A DNA stretch of 64,000 nucleotides, from assembly GCA_964007475.1 (NCBI GenBank), contig OZ023273.1, positions 56,253,834 to 56,317,833 of the forward strand, written 5' to 3'. The notes beneath the pieces were generated by a model that made no database searches, was not told where the DNA came from, and saw only the letters and a program-made list of their open reading frames with translations. This DNA comes from Hybos culiciformis. Its lineage: Eukaryota > Arthropoda > Insecta > Diptera > Hybotidae. The position numbers and the translations under genes were made by a program. Below, piece by piece: positions 9,871 to 20,827 of this stretch (positions are counted from its first letter, which is position 1; each line of letters begins with the position of its first letter).

Positions 9871-10782
9871 GCTTCACTTAGAACATGTTCCGTTGGTGTT
9901 TTTGATGTTGTTTTTTCATAGTAAAAAAATTAAAACAGACACACGTTCTTCAACATGTTTCTACAAAAACATGTTAATTTTCAGGGATTAATGAGTAATT
10001 TTTGAATAATATTTTGTTCGGCAATATTCAGTATGCATTAATTTTTACTTGGTATGCCATTTTTGACTTTAAAATGTTATATAGGTGGAGATACACTCAT
10101 GATAAATGACGCGCGAGTTCTTAACCTTGACACATATATTTTAACTTTTTTGGGCGCGTCAGTTCCTTTGAGCTTATCTCCGGTATTATTTGAAATTTTT
10201 TATCTGACAGAGCTAAACATGTTAACATACGAAAAACATCGTCTGAACGGTCGATTTTCCAAAGATGTTTAACTCCTTTCGAACATGTTAAATTAGCGAA
10301 GTGTGAACAAGGCATTAGATAATTTAACATGTTCGCAAGGAGTTAAACATCTTTGGAAAATCGACCGTTCACTAGTTATTATTCATATGTTAACATGTTT
10401 AGCTCTGTCAGATAAAGAATTTCAAATAATACAGGAGATAAGCTCAAAGGAACTGACACGCTCAAAAAAGTTAAAATATATGAAGTTGTGTCAAATTAAG
10501 AACTCGCGCGTCATTTACCTTGAGTCAGTGTATCCTGACCTTTATAAAATTATCAAAGTCAAAAATGACATACCCAGTAAAAATTAATCCACACTGAATA
10601 TTGCCTAACAAAATATTATACAAAAATTAATTAATCCCTGAAAATTAACTTGTTTTTGTAGAAACGTGTTCAAGAACGTCTTTCTGTTTTGATTTTTTTT
10701 TACTATGAAAGAACAACATCAAAAACAGCAACGGAATAGTTCGTTGTTCGAACATGTTAAATTAGCTAAGTGTCAACAAGCT
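9871..10782. mobile_element. Large inverted-repeat (foldback) element
   Basis: Two arms of about 415-440 bp are reverse complements of each other with scattered small differences. They meet near 10,310. The outer right end, AACATGTTAAATTAGCTAAG..., recurs at the centre (10,281-10,315), so the structure looks like two inverted copies of one about 430-bp element joined head to head. The outer left end is shortened by small deletions. The arms are less AT-rich than the surroundings. Short open frames inside the arms encode nothing I recognise. No clear target duplication was found. Confidence 0.8.
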
Positions 10783-12040
10783 ATTAATCGCTCAGTTAAT
10801 TGTGCTTAAAAAATTTGAAGAAAATTAAATTTTCTTAAAATATTAAATTCTAATAGAATATTAAATTCTCTCTGTGTTAATTTTTTTTTTCATTTGATTT
10901 TGATAAAATTATACCTTATTTATGTCTAGGAGACATTTTAAATAACAAGAAAAAAGTTTAAGTCTTTGAATAAATAAAAAAAAAAATTCTACATTCCCCC
11001 AAAAAAAAATTAATCTTTTTATTGGTTTAAAAATTATTTCAATTGAATAAAGAAAATAAACAAATAAGATTCAATTTAATATTTATTTGATTTATTTTTA
11101 AACTGATCATTTCATGGCCAGTAAATAAGAATTTTAGGAGATAAATAAAAAGCACAACACTTCACCCAAACATTTGAAACCTTTTGTGATTTATTTTCTT
11201 TAACATTATGTGCGAGCAATTTTGCTGAAATTAATGAAATTACACTTAAACAAAAATTAATTTAACACAATTTATCAGTTAATAAGCAGGAAACCAAAAG
11301 TGCTAAATTTTGACTCTTACCATTTACCAACACTTTTTCGAAGACACGTGAAATCAAACATTCAAGGTCTGAAGAAAAGACACATATATACAATACGATT
11401 CTGTACACGATTATCAAAGGATTATATTTTAATAAATAGCTTTGTGTGAACGTTGATTATCTTAAACATATATTTAAATTGTATTTGTTTTAATTGAAAA
11501 ACTTCTATATTGAGTATAGAATTGTAAGAAAATTTCTTTGAATATACTTTTCACTTTCTTTTTATGTAATACTGATAATTTCATGCAAATGCTAAGCAAA
11601 CCAGAAAATGGAAAATATGATACTCCCAAAATCGCAAGTTAACAATTGAAGAAATATTTCTTTAAATCAGAAAATTCCTTTTATTTTTATTTTAATTATT
11701 TGCATTTTATTTTAATTATTGCAGTTTGTAGAAGGAAAAAACTACACTTCATCACTGCATCATTGACTTCAAAAACATTTATAATACTTGGTGAAAATTT
11801 TGATGAAAATTTAGATTTGAATGAAAATTTATTTTCTAATTCATGGCTATGACTACTGAATTTAATTTATTCATAATCGAAATCAAAAGCATACATATTT
11901 TTTGGATAATTTAAGGAATTTTTTTTAAATAAAATGGGCATGGGCCTGTAGTTTTTACAATGCTATCGACACACAAATAAATGTATGAATCAAATCTCAT
12001 ATTTTCCATATCAACGTTAAATTAGAGAAACATTTTGTAT
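10783..12040. other. AT-rich non-coding DNA
   Basis: No feature can be supported. The open frame near 11,646-11,852 has a biased composition and no recognisable motif. Confidence 0.55.
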
Positions 12041-12284
12041 TACACAGAAAAAAATTTGCTCGTACTCATTACGTCAAAAAAGTTCGTTAATGACATTCTC
12101 GTTAAGATAACGAAAAATAATGAATAAATACGTTTTTGTAACGTAAATTTCGTTTATTTTCTATTACGAACCTTTTTTTTCATTTTTAGTACTCGTTAAA
12201 AAAGTTCGTTATCGTTAAATACGGGAAACAAAAATTTCAATCCATACAGAACTTATATTTTCCATTTTACACATTGCCGTAAAT

Positions 12285-12357
12285 TTAGTTCATAGCTCAG
12301 TGGCAGAGTTGATGGATTGCAATGTTTAGGACAGTGGTTCGAAGCCACAAGCGGGCA
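12285..12357 (+). pseudogene. tRNA-like module inside the MITE (copy 1)
   Basis: An A box TAGCTCAGTGG (12,293-12,303) and a B box GGTTCGAAGCC (12,336-12,346) have tRNA-like spacing. A D arm (GCTC/GAGT) and a T arm (GTGG-TTCGAAG-CCAC) can fold. The anticodon arm is degenerate; its ATTGCAA loop region faintly recalls tRNA-Cys(GCA), but I would not assign an amino acid. The A-rich tract that follows is what one expects from a retroposed tRNA-derived SINE that landed in the MITE. Confidence 0.75.
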
Positions 12358-12358
12358 T

Positions 12359-12595
12359 AAAAAAAATTATTAAAAAAAAATTAAATAAAAAAATTTAAAA
12401 AATAAATAATAAAAAAAGAAACATAAATAAAAAAAATTAATAAATAAAAAAAATAAATAAAAAAAAATTAAAAAAAAAAAAAAATAAATAAAAAAAAAAA
12501 TTAAAAAAAAAAATAAAAAAAAAAATAAAAAAAAAATTAAAATAAAAAACAAAAAAGAAATAAAAAAAAAATTAAATAAATAAAAAAAAAAATTT
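12359..12595. repeat. A-rich low-complexity tract (TAAA/A runs)
   Basis: Almost pure A with interspersed T, about 237 bp, lies directly downstream of the tRNA-like module. The long frame on the other strand (F/L/I only) is a composition artefact. The mirror tract in copy 2 is 14,057-14,265. Confidence 0.9.
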
Positions 12596-12796
12596 AGTCT
12601 AGTAAAATTTTTCTTTCGTATTTGCGGTGTTTTTGCTGAAGAATTTGAAAGGTTTTTGGTTTTGGGGTATAACGAACTTTTTTAACGAACTACGAGCTTT
12701 TTTCAACGAAATGTTCGTTGTAGCCAAAATAACGAATTTTTCGTTGATTTTAACGAATTATTTAGTTATTAGTACGAGCAAATTTTTTTCTGTGTA

Positions 12797-13765
12797 ACAG
12801 ATATATTTTCTTGCTAACCTTGAATAATTCTTTTATAATGAATAACATAATAAAATAATTATAAATTCGATCTAAATTACATCTATTTGTATCTAGGAAT
12901 CCAAGAATAAATTAATTTCTATATAATTTATTTTATGTGTTTAATGGAAAGAATTTCTTCTTTTTTTAAATGGAATAATAATTAAGAATTTTATTTCAAC
13001 AATTAGTTGTTGACTATAGATAAGTATGTTGAACTAATTAATTCTTACATTTACTGAACATTTCCATCGTGAGTGACAACAAGAAGAGTCGAAAAAGATA
13101 TAATAAAAAAAAAAGATCTTTTGGTCCATTATATAACTAGTTTTATTAAGAGTGAATCAAGAAATTCAGCGAAAGAAAAATTTTAAAGAATTTTTGTATT
13201 AAATTTCTCTTCGAACAAGAATATTATAATTAAAATCTAACTAGGACATTGCTATTTTTAACAGATTAAGCAGTTCTTTAGTTATAATATAAGCATGTTA
13301 GTGTTAGTGGAGAACTGACATAAGATAGACATTAAAACATAAAAACAGTTTTTCATTTTTGATGGAAAGCAAGTTAAAAAACAATTGTTAAATTTAAATC
13401 AGTTAAATATACGACAATAATATTTTTTCCAGAATTAAATCAAAATTGTAAAATTTAAACTTCAACGGAATTAGAAAAAGATACTTACAATACAATTATA
13501 CAATATACATGGTATAAAAAATCATATATGTATACAAATTATGTAAATAATAAATATACTTTGAAGAGAAAAAGTTATTTGAAGCTTAGAAAAAAAAATT
13601 TTCCACAAATACTTTTTTTATTTTATTCCAATTACTTATATCGATGGTACCATTAAAAAACGAATTATTTCTTTTTTCCTATCTTTTGGAGCTTTCAGCT
13701 GAAACGTTTTTTTATTTTTTCATTCAATTTTCTATTCTTTTATTATTTATATTCCATGATATTAA
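12797..13765. other. AT-rich non-coding DNA between the two MITE copies
   Basis: No gene is seen. A donor-like word on the minus strand near 13,481 stands alone without a matching acceptor or open frame. Confidence 0.5.
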
Positions 13766-14056
13766 CAGGGGTGGCCAGCTATACTAACTTTGGGAGCCAC
13801 ATTTATGAATTAATATTTTAAAGAGCCATTTATAATTTGTATTATACATAAGTATGTATACACAGAAAAAAATTTGCTCGTACTAATAACTAAATAATTC
13901 GTTAAAATCAACGAAAAATTCGTTATTTTGGCTACAACGAACATTTCGTTGAAAAAAGCTCGTAGTTCGTTAAAAAAGTTCGTTATACCCCAAAACCAAA
14001 AACCTTTCAAATTCTTCAGCAAAAACACCGCAAATACGAAAGAAAAATTTTACTAG

Positions 14057-14265
14057 ACTAAATTTTATTTTTTATTTATTTAATTTTTTATTTATTTCTT
14101 TTTTATTTTTTATTTTAATTTTTTTTTTATTTTTTTTTTTATTTTTTTTTTTTAATTTTTTTTTATTTATTTTTTTTATTTATTAATTTTTTTTATTTAT
14201 GTTTCTATTTTTATTATTTATTTTTTAAATTTTTTTATTTAATTTTTTTTTAATAATTTTTTTTA
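14057..14265. repeat. T-rich low-complexity tract
   Basis: This is the counterpart, on the other strand, of the A-rich tract in MITE copy 1. It lies directly next to the tRNA-like module. Confidence 0.9.
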
Positions 14266-14338
14266 TGCCCGCTTGTGGTTTCGAACCACTGTCCTAAACA
14301 TTGCAATCCATCAACTATGCCACTGAGCTATGAACTAA
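14266..14338 (-). pseudogene. tRNA-like module inside the MITE (copy 2)
   Basis: On the minus strand there is an A box TAGCTCAGTGG (14,320-14,330) and a B box GGTTCGAAACC (14,277-14,287). The T arm is perfectly paired (GTGG around TTCGAAA). The D arm carries one base difference from copy 1. Both copies keep the A and B boxes. Confidence 0.75.
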
Positions 14339-14810
14339 ATTTACGGCAATGTGTAAAATGGAAAATATAAGTTCTGTATGGATTGAAATTTTTGTTTCCC
14401 GTATTTAACGATAACGAACTTTTTTAACGAGTACTAAAAATGAAAAAAAAGGTTCGTAATAGAAAATAAACGAAATTTACGTTACAAAAACGTATTTATT
14501 CATTATTTTTCGTTATCTTAACGAGAATGTCATTAACGAACTTTTTTGACGTAATGAGTACGAGCAAATTTTTTTCTGTGTAGGATTAATCTAATTTTAA
14601 AGTGAATCAGTTAAAAAAATATTTTTTGCGTAAATTAGTAGGAGTTAAATAGTTTTTTTTTTTAATTTAACTGTTTATCTAATTATAAAGAGAATCAGTT
14701 CAAAGTTAAACTTTTTTGCTGGTGTAAATTAGTAGGCGTTTTAAATTTCGTTTAGTTAAGTTGTGGTTAAATTTGTCTAAATTAAAATTTGTATAAAAAT
14801 ACGCAATATA

Positions 14811-14864
14811 TAAACGAGAATATGTAAACGAGAATATGTAAACGAGAATATGTAAACGAGAATA
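14811..14864. repeat. 14-bp tandem repeat, four units
   Basis: TAAACGAGAATATG is repeated almost four times, inside the right part of the hAT-like element. It is a short minisatellite. Confidence 0.9.
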
Positions 14865-14966
14865 GAAAGTTTTCTTATAGGAATTATTACAAAATGTGCA
14901 TAAGAGCCATTCCAATCGACTTCAAGAGCCGCATGCGGCTCGCGAGCCACGTTATGGCCACCTTTG

Positions 14967-17760
14967 ATATATAAGATCAACTCATTTTTACTGGAAATAT
15001 AAAAAGTTATTTTTAGAAGAAATTTTTCTGCCTTTAATTCCATTTGAATAATCGAATTAATTTCGAACTAAAATATATATGTACAAAACAAACATATTAA
15101 ACTGAAAAATTAACAGATTACTAGAAAAACCTATAAACATCAATTCTTTGTATTTATTTATAAATTTATGAGTATCTTCCGAAACTATTTTCATTTCATA
15201 AGTTGAAATGTTATTTCTTTATAAAATTTATTTAAATTTTTATATTTGCAAATCTATATCCAAATTTTTCTGAGATAATAAGTAAAAATGGTTTTAAATT
15301 TGTATGAACAATTTACGATCAGAGGTTCATTTTCATTTTCTATCCATCAACAACCATTTGGCATTTAACAACATGTTACATAAATGTTTTACAATTTGGT
15401 GAATGTATTGTATAATAGTAAAATTCATTGCAACATAAAAACTTAGTATCCAAATCGACATCTCATTTTTTATTATCTTTGATATTAGCAATCTGTAGAA
15501 GTGTTTAAAGTTACCTATCTAAATTATCCTGGAAATAAATTTTAATTGGTCAATTAATTTTGATAAACCTTTTACATAAATAAAATCAATATATCTACTA
15601 AAAATTTTCTAATTTATTTTGCATAAAGTTTTTTATTTTTAGCCTGTTTTATATATTTTAAAGTTTTTTTTCTTTTTTTAAGGATTTCTATTAAAATTGT
15701 GTGTTTAACAGAAAAATGTAATTGAAAAATGGGTACACCCCGATTGTTTCCAAAAATTTGGACTGGGGTCTGGATATCGTTGAAAATTTGTTATTTTTGT
15801 AAGTATGGTATAACTCTGAAATATTTGGAATTTAATAAACATGCTCTGAACAAGTTATCTGAAAAGTTAAATACATCTTAGATGGAAATGTAGTTTTTTT
15901 ATTAAGTAAGTTGTTAAGTTATATGTGGTAAAAATTAAAAAAAAATTTTGTGAAAACTTAAAGGAATGACAACTAGAAGTATGTGGTTAATTTTAATGAT
16001 TTAAAACGTTTCCAAATTTTTAATAAAAAAAAGACAAAGACAGTTTAATTAGTTTATTATATTATAACAATCCATTATACAACAATGAAGATTACACCTA
16101 AATGAAAGTATTCTTATCTTCTTTAGTTAAATCATAATATTTCTACTAGGTACCACATTTTTTTGTTGAATATTTTTAAATACATTTGGAAAACCAATTA
16201 TTTTATTTAATCTAATATTTAATCTAATCGAATTTTGAACCTTTATCTACATAGAATATGTTGGTATCATATAAAAGTTTTATATAAAAAAAAATTCGTT
16301 CAAAAGTTTTGAAAGTTTGAAAATAAAGTTTTCTAAATTAAAAATACTTTTTGCATCAAATAATAATATCCACATTCTAGAAACTTTCAAAAATTGAAGA
16401 AGCCAAGAAATATGCAAATAAAATTAATTTGAAATTTGTGCAACTTTTAATTCTTTTAGTTAGAATTTACTTTTAAGATTACAAGTTAAGGTTTAAGTTT
16501 AAACACAATTCAAGTTAAGGTTTAAACACAAAAAGTGTTCCTAATAATAATAAAAAAGTGTAGAATTGAATATAATTTCTGCTTAAACATAATAATTTTA
16601 TTCGTAACCATTCTGTTGTATTGCTTTTTATACGTGTGTTAATTAGAATGTTATACCTTTAAATTATGATCACCCTCTGAATCTATAAAACTATAGGCCC
16701 TTGGGCGTCTTTTTTGCATGTCTGTTCCAACCTCAAATCAAGTAACGAACGTAGCCACATCTGATTGTCTTTTCTTTTTGGCTACCTCTAAAGTATTCTG
16801 ATTTGGAAATCGTTTTACGTCATTTGTTTCAATCATCAATAAAACCTCTACTTCTCATTTAATCTACAAATAATAAAAATAGTCTTCAAAAATTCCAGAA
16901 AAATATTGCTAGTTCATAAAAGTTTTATTTTTGGAAGATACTTTTTACATTAACTTACTATTTCATAAGTATGTATGTTTGTACACATATATGTATTTTG
17001 TTATTATACATTGCATTTTAAACTTATTTTTGTTAATTTAATTTAATTATCAAGTCCAAATTAAATTACAAAGAACAAATTTTTGTAAAAAATAGATTTT
17101 TTAATGAATTTATTATGTAACTTTAAAATGTTTATTACAAATTTTTTGTATATGTAAGTACTTTGGTGATTCTACACCTGTAATTTTTTCTGTAATTGCA
17201 TTGATGAATTTGATCTTAATGAAAACATTTTTATGGAATGCATTTATGAAATACTAAATTTTTTATTCATAAAACAATGATTCAGTATATACCTTCTAAA
17301 TTAATTAGTTAAGTAAATTATTTATTTTATATTTGCACAATTACAGTAATCGAAATTCGTCTAAATTCACGTTATATTTTCATGTTTTTAATTCACAATC
17401 TCTTCGTAGCTTTTTCAAGTTTTTTATTTTCAATTAGTAACTCTATATACACAAACAATTTCTAAAATTCGTCTATATGCCTTATTTTTTGTATTCCCAA
17501 TGACAGAAACATAAAAACATAAGAAATTTGTAAAAATTTTCAACAAATTATTTTAAAATATGTGTAATATATCCGAATTACGAACACTGTATATGGTTTT
17601 CAAATGCATCCAAATTTAATTTTAATTTGTTTTTAATAGCTTCACATATTGCTTATGATTTAATTAAAAAGCATCAGCATGAAAATACCTATACTATTAC
17701 GTTAAAAAACTTTTAAATTTAGTCAATATTTTAAAACGTTTTTATTAGTTCACTTTGTTG
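14967..17760. other. AT-rich non-coding DNA
   Basis: No gene or element can be supported. A somewhat GC-richer stretch at about 16,670-16,860 has no open frame or repeat that I recognise. A short pair GGGTACACCCC / GGACTGGGGT near 15,730-15,770 is too small to call. Confidence 0.5.
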
Positions 17761-18262
17761 TCCGGGGCAAATTTTGTAATAAATTTTTCAGGCACTTCTA
17801 GATGAGATAGAGGCTTGAAAATTGGAGCATAGGTCAGAAATGGATGACAATACAACATAATGTAAAAATTTTTGTGGTTCCACGGTTCCATCCATGGTTC
17901 CACTGATTCCGAAATCACGCCACTGTACCGATTTGGCTGAAATTTTGAACTTAAGTAGCATTGGGATCCGAGATGGTTATAGAATATTAGAAATTTTGAT
18001 CCGAGGCCCCGATGGGAGGGCTACCTTAGAAGCCGGTTTTGGAATTTATGTATATTCCGATAAAATGTTATAGTGTTGGATCGAAATACCTGGATTAAAG
18101 ACTGGATATCGCAGGGCCCCCATCTGAGGTCCCAGGACTCCGGGGAGGGGGCTAAAAGCAAATTTAGAAATTTAGGATTTCAAAGCTTTAGCATACGTAA
18201 AATAGATATAAAAATTTTATGTTTTTATTCATGGCTTAATTCGATTCAAATAAGATTAAAAA
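17761..18262. repeat. GC-richer repeat-like block
   Basis: The stretch is clearly richer in G and C than its neighbours. It has two loosely similar halves with GGATCCGAG...GGCCCCGATGGGAGG and GGGCCCCCATCTGAGG...CCGGGGAGG, and three copies of GGTTCCA near 17,875-17,905. The style resembles the tandem units at 20.3 and 22.4 kb but the sequence differs. It is probably an interspersed or satellite-like repeat; no coding frame is recognised. Confidence 0.45.
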
Positions 18263-18264
18263 AG

Positions 18265-18598
18265 AAAAAATAAATAAATAAATAAAAAAAATAATTTTAA
18301 AAACAACGTTTTTAAAACGGAATAAAATAACTAAAAAATAAAATATATAATCAGATAATAATTGATAACCTCATACCGATTTCCCTGAAAATTAATTCTC
18401 ACGAAAAACGTGGGGCGCGTGTGATAAACGATATTGCTCAATTTTACGCGCCCCACGGTTTTCGTGAGAATTAATTTTCAGGGAAATCGGTATGAGGTTA
18501 TCAATTATTATCTGATTATATATTTTATTTTTTAGTTATTTTATTCCGTTTTAAAAACGTTGTTTTTAAAATTATTTTTTTTATTTATTTATTTTTAT
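18265..18598. repeat. Near-perfect palindrome, about 330 bp
   Basis: Arms of about 150 bp (18,265-18,420 and 18,446-18,598) are reverse complements with very few mismatches, around a 25-base loop. The stem near the loop is GC-rich (GTGGGGCGCGT) and the outer stem is AT-rich. This is the form of a foldback or hairpin-type MITE. No clear target duplication is visible because the ends run into A-rich simple sequence. Confidence 0.9.
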
Positions 18599-18880
18599 TG
18601 GTTAAGTTTTGAAACTATTTTGAATCAAATAAAAAAACAATAGTAGAAATATAAATTTTTCGATTATAAAATTTCAAAATTTTTACAGAGGTTTGAAAAT
18701 AAACAATACACGAAATGTACGAATAAGTTTTTGCTAGTAAAAATAATGTAAAAAAACGTAAAAATCATTTATGAAGACAAATAAAATGTACCCAATATTA
18801 TAATTTATTTTCATTTTATTCTTTTGATTTATTTGTTGAGTTTGGGCATAGACGACCTAATAGAGTCGCTCGCTTATTTA

Positions 18881-18938
18881 CATTTTGTCAATTAAGTCAA
18901 GATAGAAGGCCAGAAATCTTGACTTTATTGAGAAAATG
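18881..18938. repeat. Small 23-bp-arm hairpin
   Basis: The arms CATTTTGTCAATTAAGTCAAG... and its near reverse complement match at 21 of 23 positions, with the inner 10 bp perfect (AAGTCAAGAT). The loop is 12 bases. The size would fit a small RNA hairpin or the core of an old MITE; I cannot tell which. Confidence 0.6.
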
Positions 18939-19146
18939 TAATTAATTTTTTTTTTTGAGAACTTCTATTTTTTAAAACGAATATTATTATGCATTAGTAA
19001 AAAGTTTGAATCAAATGCAGTGAAAATTTAAGACTTTGTGCACAAATAATATATGAAAAATGTATGAAAAATCATCCTTAATTTTAATATTCGAAGAGAT
19101 ACATAAAATAAATGCAAATATATTTTAATCTTGTTATAGCCCTGAC

Positions 19147-19669
19147 TAAGGTTTCCATACTCGGTTATCGAGTACTCGGTTACTCGGTTATTTTCCTGTT
19201 TTTTACATTACTCGAAAATCGAGTTTTCGGCTTTAATACTCGGTTATTATTTAAACAATTTTGTAGAGGCAAAATAAATATCAAATGAACTCAAATTGAA
19301 AAAAATTGTGTAAGTACTAGGCTTTTAAAAAAAAAATTTTTTGGTTTTTTGTTTTAAAAATTGCAGTCCAAATTCAAAACTAGTGAAAGCAAGTAAGTAA
19401 GCTTTTCAAAAAAATTGTTTTGGTTCTTCTTTTAAATTTGAAAATAAGTTTATTCGACAAACTGGAAACTTCGAATGGTTAGATGTACTAATTTTTTAAA
19501 AATGGTTTAATTAATGTTATAATTTTAATTAAAAATTAAAAATATAACATAAATTACATAACATAAATTTTTTTTTTTAAATACTCGGTTAATCGAGTAC
19601 TCGGTTAATTTTCCTTAAAGATACTCGAAAACTCGGTTAATTGATTTTGCCGAGTAATTGGAAACCCTA
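19147..19669. mobile_element. hAT MITE with 8-bp TSD GCCCTGAC
   Basis: The ends TAAGGTTTCC and GGAAACCCTA are flanked by a perfect 8-bp duplication GCCCTGAC (19,139-19,146 and 19,670-19,677). Both subterminal regions carry many copies of ACTCGGTTA and CGAGTACTCGG. The element is 523 bp, with no coding capacity. TIR length, TAG-type end and 8-bp TSD place it in the hAT superfamily. Confidence 0.9.
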
Positions 19670-19679
19670 GCCCTGACAT

Positions 19680-20230
19680 ACATACGTAGATTAAAGGCTT
19701 GTTTTAAAGGTCGCCTTTGTGAAATGTGTGGACTAATAGGTTTTGGCATTAAAAATAGAAAAAAAGGAAAATGAACAAAAATAAAATCTGAAACTTGTGT
19801 TTGTGACCTAAAAAGAGAGCTTAATTTGATCGATAGTATGTTAAGATTTTTTGAAGTTTAACATCTTTAGCGAGGTATTGTTAAAAAATTTTGTAAGGAA
19901 ATAGGGGAAAAAAGAAGACAGAATATAGTATGTCCTGCGTGACGAAAAGTAAAGCCACAACGCTGCAAAATAGGGTTAATAACCACAGAATGTAGTATCT
20001 TAAAAAGTAAAAACAAATATAAAAGCAGGGAAATATAAGACATTATAGCCTGTAGCATGCAGCATGTAACATGTATTTACGAAAATAAAATAGCGATACT
20101 ACACACACATAACAAAATACTAACGATGTGTGAAAAGCAAAAAACAAAAAAAAAAACCATATAGAATTAAAAAATTGTACAATAACAGAATTAAAGATCA
20201 ACTGATTTTGTTGTTAATATTTATTTAGTT
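19680..20230. other. Unassigned DNA
   Basis: There is no feature I can support. The open frame on the minus strand at 19,867-20,058 shows no recognisable motif. Confidence 0.5.
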
Positions 20231-20363
20231 TATTTCCTTTTTGTCGGTTTGTCTGTTCCGAATACGCTCCTAAACCACTCAGTCGATCGTTTTCAAGCTT
20301 ACACCATTTCTTTGTCTATTTTAAAATTTGATTGGCCTCCTACCTAGCGACCTCCCCTGAGGG

Positions 20364-20623
20364 CCCACTTCAAAAGTTCGTCCGATTTCATTCAAATTTG
20401 GTATGTAAAAAGAGGAACTGATTACACACAAATTTCGTAACAAAAAATTTATTTCCTATTTCATTCAAATTTGGTACGTAAAAAGAGGAAATGATTACAC
20501 ACAAATTTCGTAACAAAGAATTTCATTCAAATTTGGTAAATAAAAAGAGGAAACGATTAAACACGCAAATTTCGTAACAAAAAATTGATTGATCCTACCC
20601 AGCGACCACCACTGGGGGCGGAC
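20364..20623. repeat. Tandem array of about 70-110-bp units, left part
   Basis: Three consecutive units share TTCATTCAAATTTGGTA, AAAAAGAGGAA, GATTA.ACAC and AAATTTCGTAACAAA. The last ends with ATTGATTGATCCTACCC and GCGACCACC. The array is cut by the hAT element that starts at 20,624 and continues after it at 22,332. Confidence 0.85.
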
Positions 20624-20827
20624 TAGGGAATGCATTTTTTTAAAAAAATTAATTCCGGATTTTCAGAATTGTCTTGAAATGAAATCCGGAATTCCGGTTT
20701 ATTATATAAAATTTAAAATATATTAAAAAATTAAATTAAATTATTCTTTAACATAAATATTAGTGTATTTAGTTCAAAACATCAAAATTAAGTATAACAA
20801 ATTAAATTATGAAATATTTTTTATTAA

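Larger units (their letters stand above)
12043..12794 (+). mobile_element. TA-flanked MITE with internal tRNA-derived module, copy 1
   Basis: The inverted ends CACAGAAAAAAATTTGCTCG and its complement are flanked on both sides by TA (12,041-12,042 and 12,795-12,796), the target duplication expected of Tc1/mariner-type insertion. Subterminal DNA repeats the words AACGAA and GTTCGTT many times. The interior holds a tRNA-like module (12,285-12,357) followed by a long A-rich tail-like tract (12,359-12,595). A second copy, in opposite orientation, lies at 13,861-14,580. There is no transposase, so it would need an enzyme supplied in trans. Confidence 0.88.
13861..14580 (-). mobile_element. TA-flanked MITE with internal tRNA-derived module, copy 2
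   Basis: This is the reverse-orientation copy of the element at 12,043-12,794, with the same CACAGAAAAAAATTTGCTCG ends and TA on each side (13,859-13,860 and 14,581-14,582). It is about 30 bp shorter, mostly in the A/T-rich tract. It is nested in the hAT-like element, so it inserted after that element. High similarity between the copies points to recent activity. Confidence 0.88.
13766..14966. mobile_element. hAT-like element hosting MITE copy 2
   Basis: The ends are CAGGGGTGGCCA (13,766-13,777) and TGGCCACCTTTG (14,955-14,966), an imperfect 12-bp TIR typical of hAT ends. Near both ends the word GAGCC(A/G) recurs, with a GCATGCGGCTCGCGAGCC block close to the right end. Without the nested MITE the element would be only about 480 bp, so it is non-autonomous. 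The flanks GATATTAA and GATATATA are similar but not a clean 8-bp duplication. Confidence 0.7.

Noticed and set aside
12285..12357. Functional tRNA-Cys gene
   Set aside because: The D and T arms fold but the anticodon and acceptor arms do not, and it sits inside a MITE before an A-rich tract.
12370..12552. 60-codon open frame on the minus strand made of F, L, I and Y
   Set aside because: It is the reverse strand of an A-rich tract; the residue set is dictated by base composition.
13481..13490. Minus-strand splice donor ATACTTAC
   Set aside because: An isolated consensus-like word without an open frame or acceptor; common by chance in AT-rich DNA.
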